Shown here piece by piece: positions 16,428 to 16,595 of a stretch of 16,595 nt of DNA. Positions within the stretch are counted from its first letter, which is position 1. Every line of letters starts with the position of its first letter. The position numbers and the translations under genes are program-made. Where the stretch lies: assembly GCA_014239225.1 (NCBI GenBank), contig JAAZZI010000006.1:1-16595 (forward strand), given 5' to 3'. The notes beneath the pieces are model-generated. The model made no database searches and had not been told where the DNA came from. It worked only from the letters and a program-made list of their open reading frames with translations. Origin of the DNA: Gammaproteobacteria bacterium (GTDB lineage: Bacteria > Pseudomonadota > Gammaproteobacteria > Eutrophobiales > Eutrophobiaceae).

Positions 16428-16595
16428 CAGCATACCCCATCCATCCATTTGGTTTTGTGATTGCAGGAGCCGATGTAAGGCATATACCAATAGGACCAGA
16501 CATTGATTTTTTTGAAGAACTTCAAAGATCAATACGTGACTCCTGGCCAAAACCAAAAATGCTACTGATAAATTTTCCTAGTAATCCAACAACAC
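16421..16595 (+). pseudogene. alaC: AlaC-type aminotransferase, middle part in inverted orientation
   Basis: The plus strand from 16421 to the window end is open and encodes 58 residues: PNPAYPIHPFGFVIAGADV, RHIPIGPDIDFFEELQ, RSIRDSWPKPKMLLINFPSN, then PTT. These are the central AlaC family blocks, PNPAYPIHP and NFPSNPTT among them. In the protein they lie just N-terminal to the DLAYAD block that reads on the minus strand. So this is the same gene turned round, not a second gene: no start codon or ribosome binding site exists before it and it begins at the junction. It runs out of the window, so whether the inverted piece ends or goes on is not visible. Confidence 0.85.

Noticed and set aside
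16428..16556. N-terminal extension of the minus-strand aminotransferase frame (MVLARSHV...)
   Set aside because: It is the antisense of the inverted alaC segment, which reads as a conserved protein on the plus strand.

Overview
The window is AT-rich (roughly one third G+C by eye) and densely coded. It reads as a piece of a gammaproteobacterial chromosome. The clues are a homodimeric AceE-type pyruvate dehydrogenase followed by an E3 subunit with its own lipoyl domain, the recJ-prfB-lysS run next to a COG4255/RpfE-type gene, and an alaC-hom-thrC run. I cannot name the genus. An uncultured marine or host-associated, low-GC lineage is plausible but is inference. The right end carries an inverted junction of the kind common in amplified single-cell DNA or misassembled contigs, so some oddities may be technical.

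Left part, plus strand (1-5831): the 3' half of aceE, then aceF and lpdA, form the pyruvate dehydrogenase operon. Both aceF and lpdA appear to start with TTG. argG (argininosuccinate synthase) follows after a 126-bp gap with a promoter-like sequence. It ends exactly where the convergent minus-strand genes end, with no base between the two stop codons.

Middle, minus strand (5832-7685): a three-gene copper-binding RiPP (bufferin/HvfABC-like) operon. It has a 69-residue secreted precursor ending in three perfect EGKCG motifs, an MNIO (DUF692) modifying enzyme, and a DUF2063 partner protein. The MNIO gene is broken by an apparent one-base deletion. On both sides of the break the sequence is well conserved, and restoring one T gives a 281-residue protein of normal length. 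The precursor repeats are three identical 15-bp units, and a small hairpin separates precursor from enzyme. This is the most interesting biology in the window.

Right part, minus strand (7792-15812): lysS, prfB, recJ and a COG4255 protein of unknown function, then thrC and hom (homoserine dehydrogenase with ACT domain) of the threonine pathway. prfB is a complete 365-residue RF2 with the classical autoregulatory +1 frameshift at an in-frame UGA. A simple ORF call misses its first 25 codons.

Right edge (15837-16595): an AlaC-type aminotransferase gene is split by an inverted junction. The C-terminal half reads on the minus strand up to the DLAYAD motif. At a 7-bp shared sequence (16421-16427) the homology switches to the plus strand and resumes at PNPAYP, an earlier point of the same protein. 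This is either a small local inversion or a fold-back chimera.
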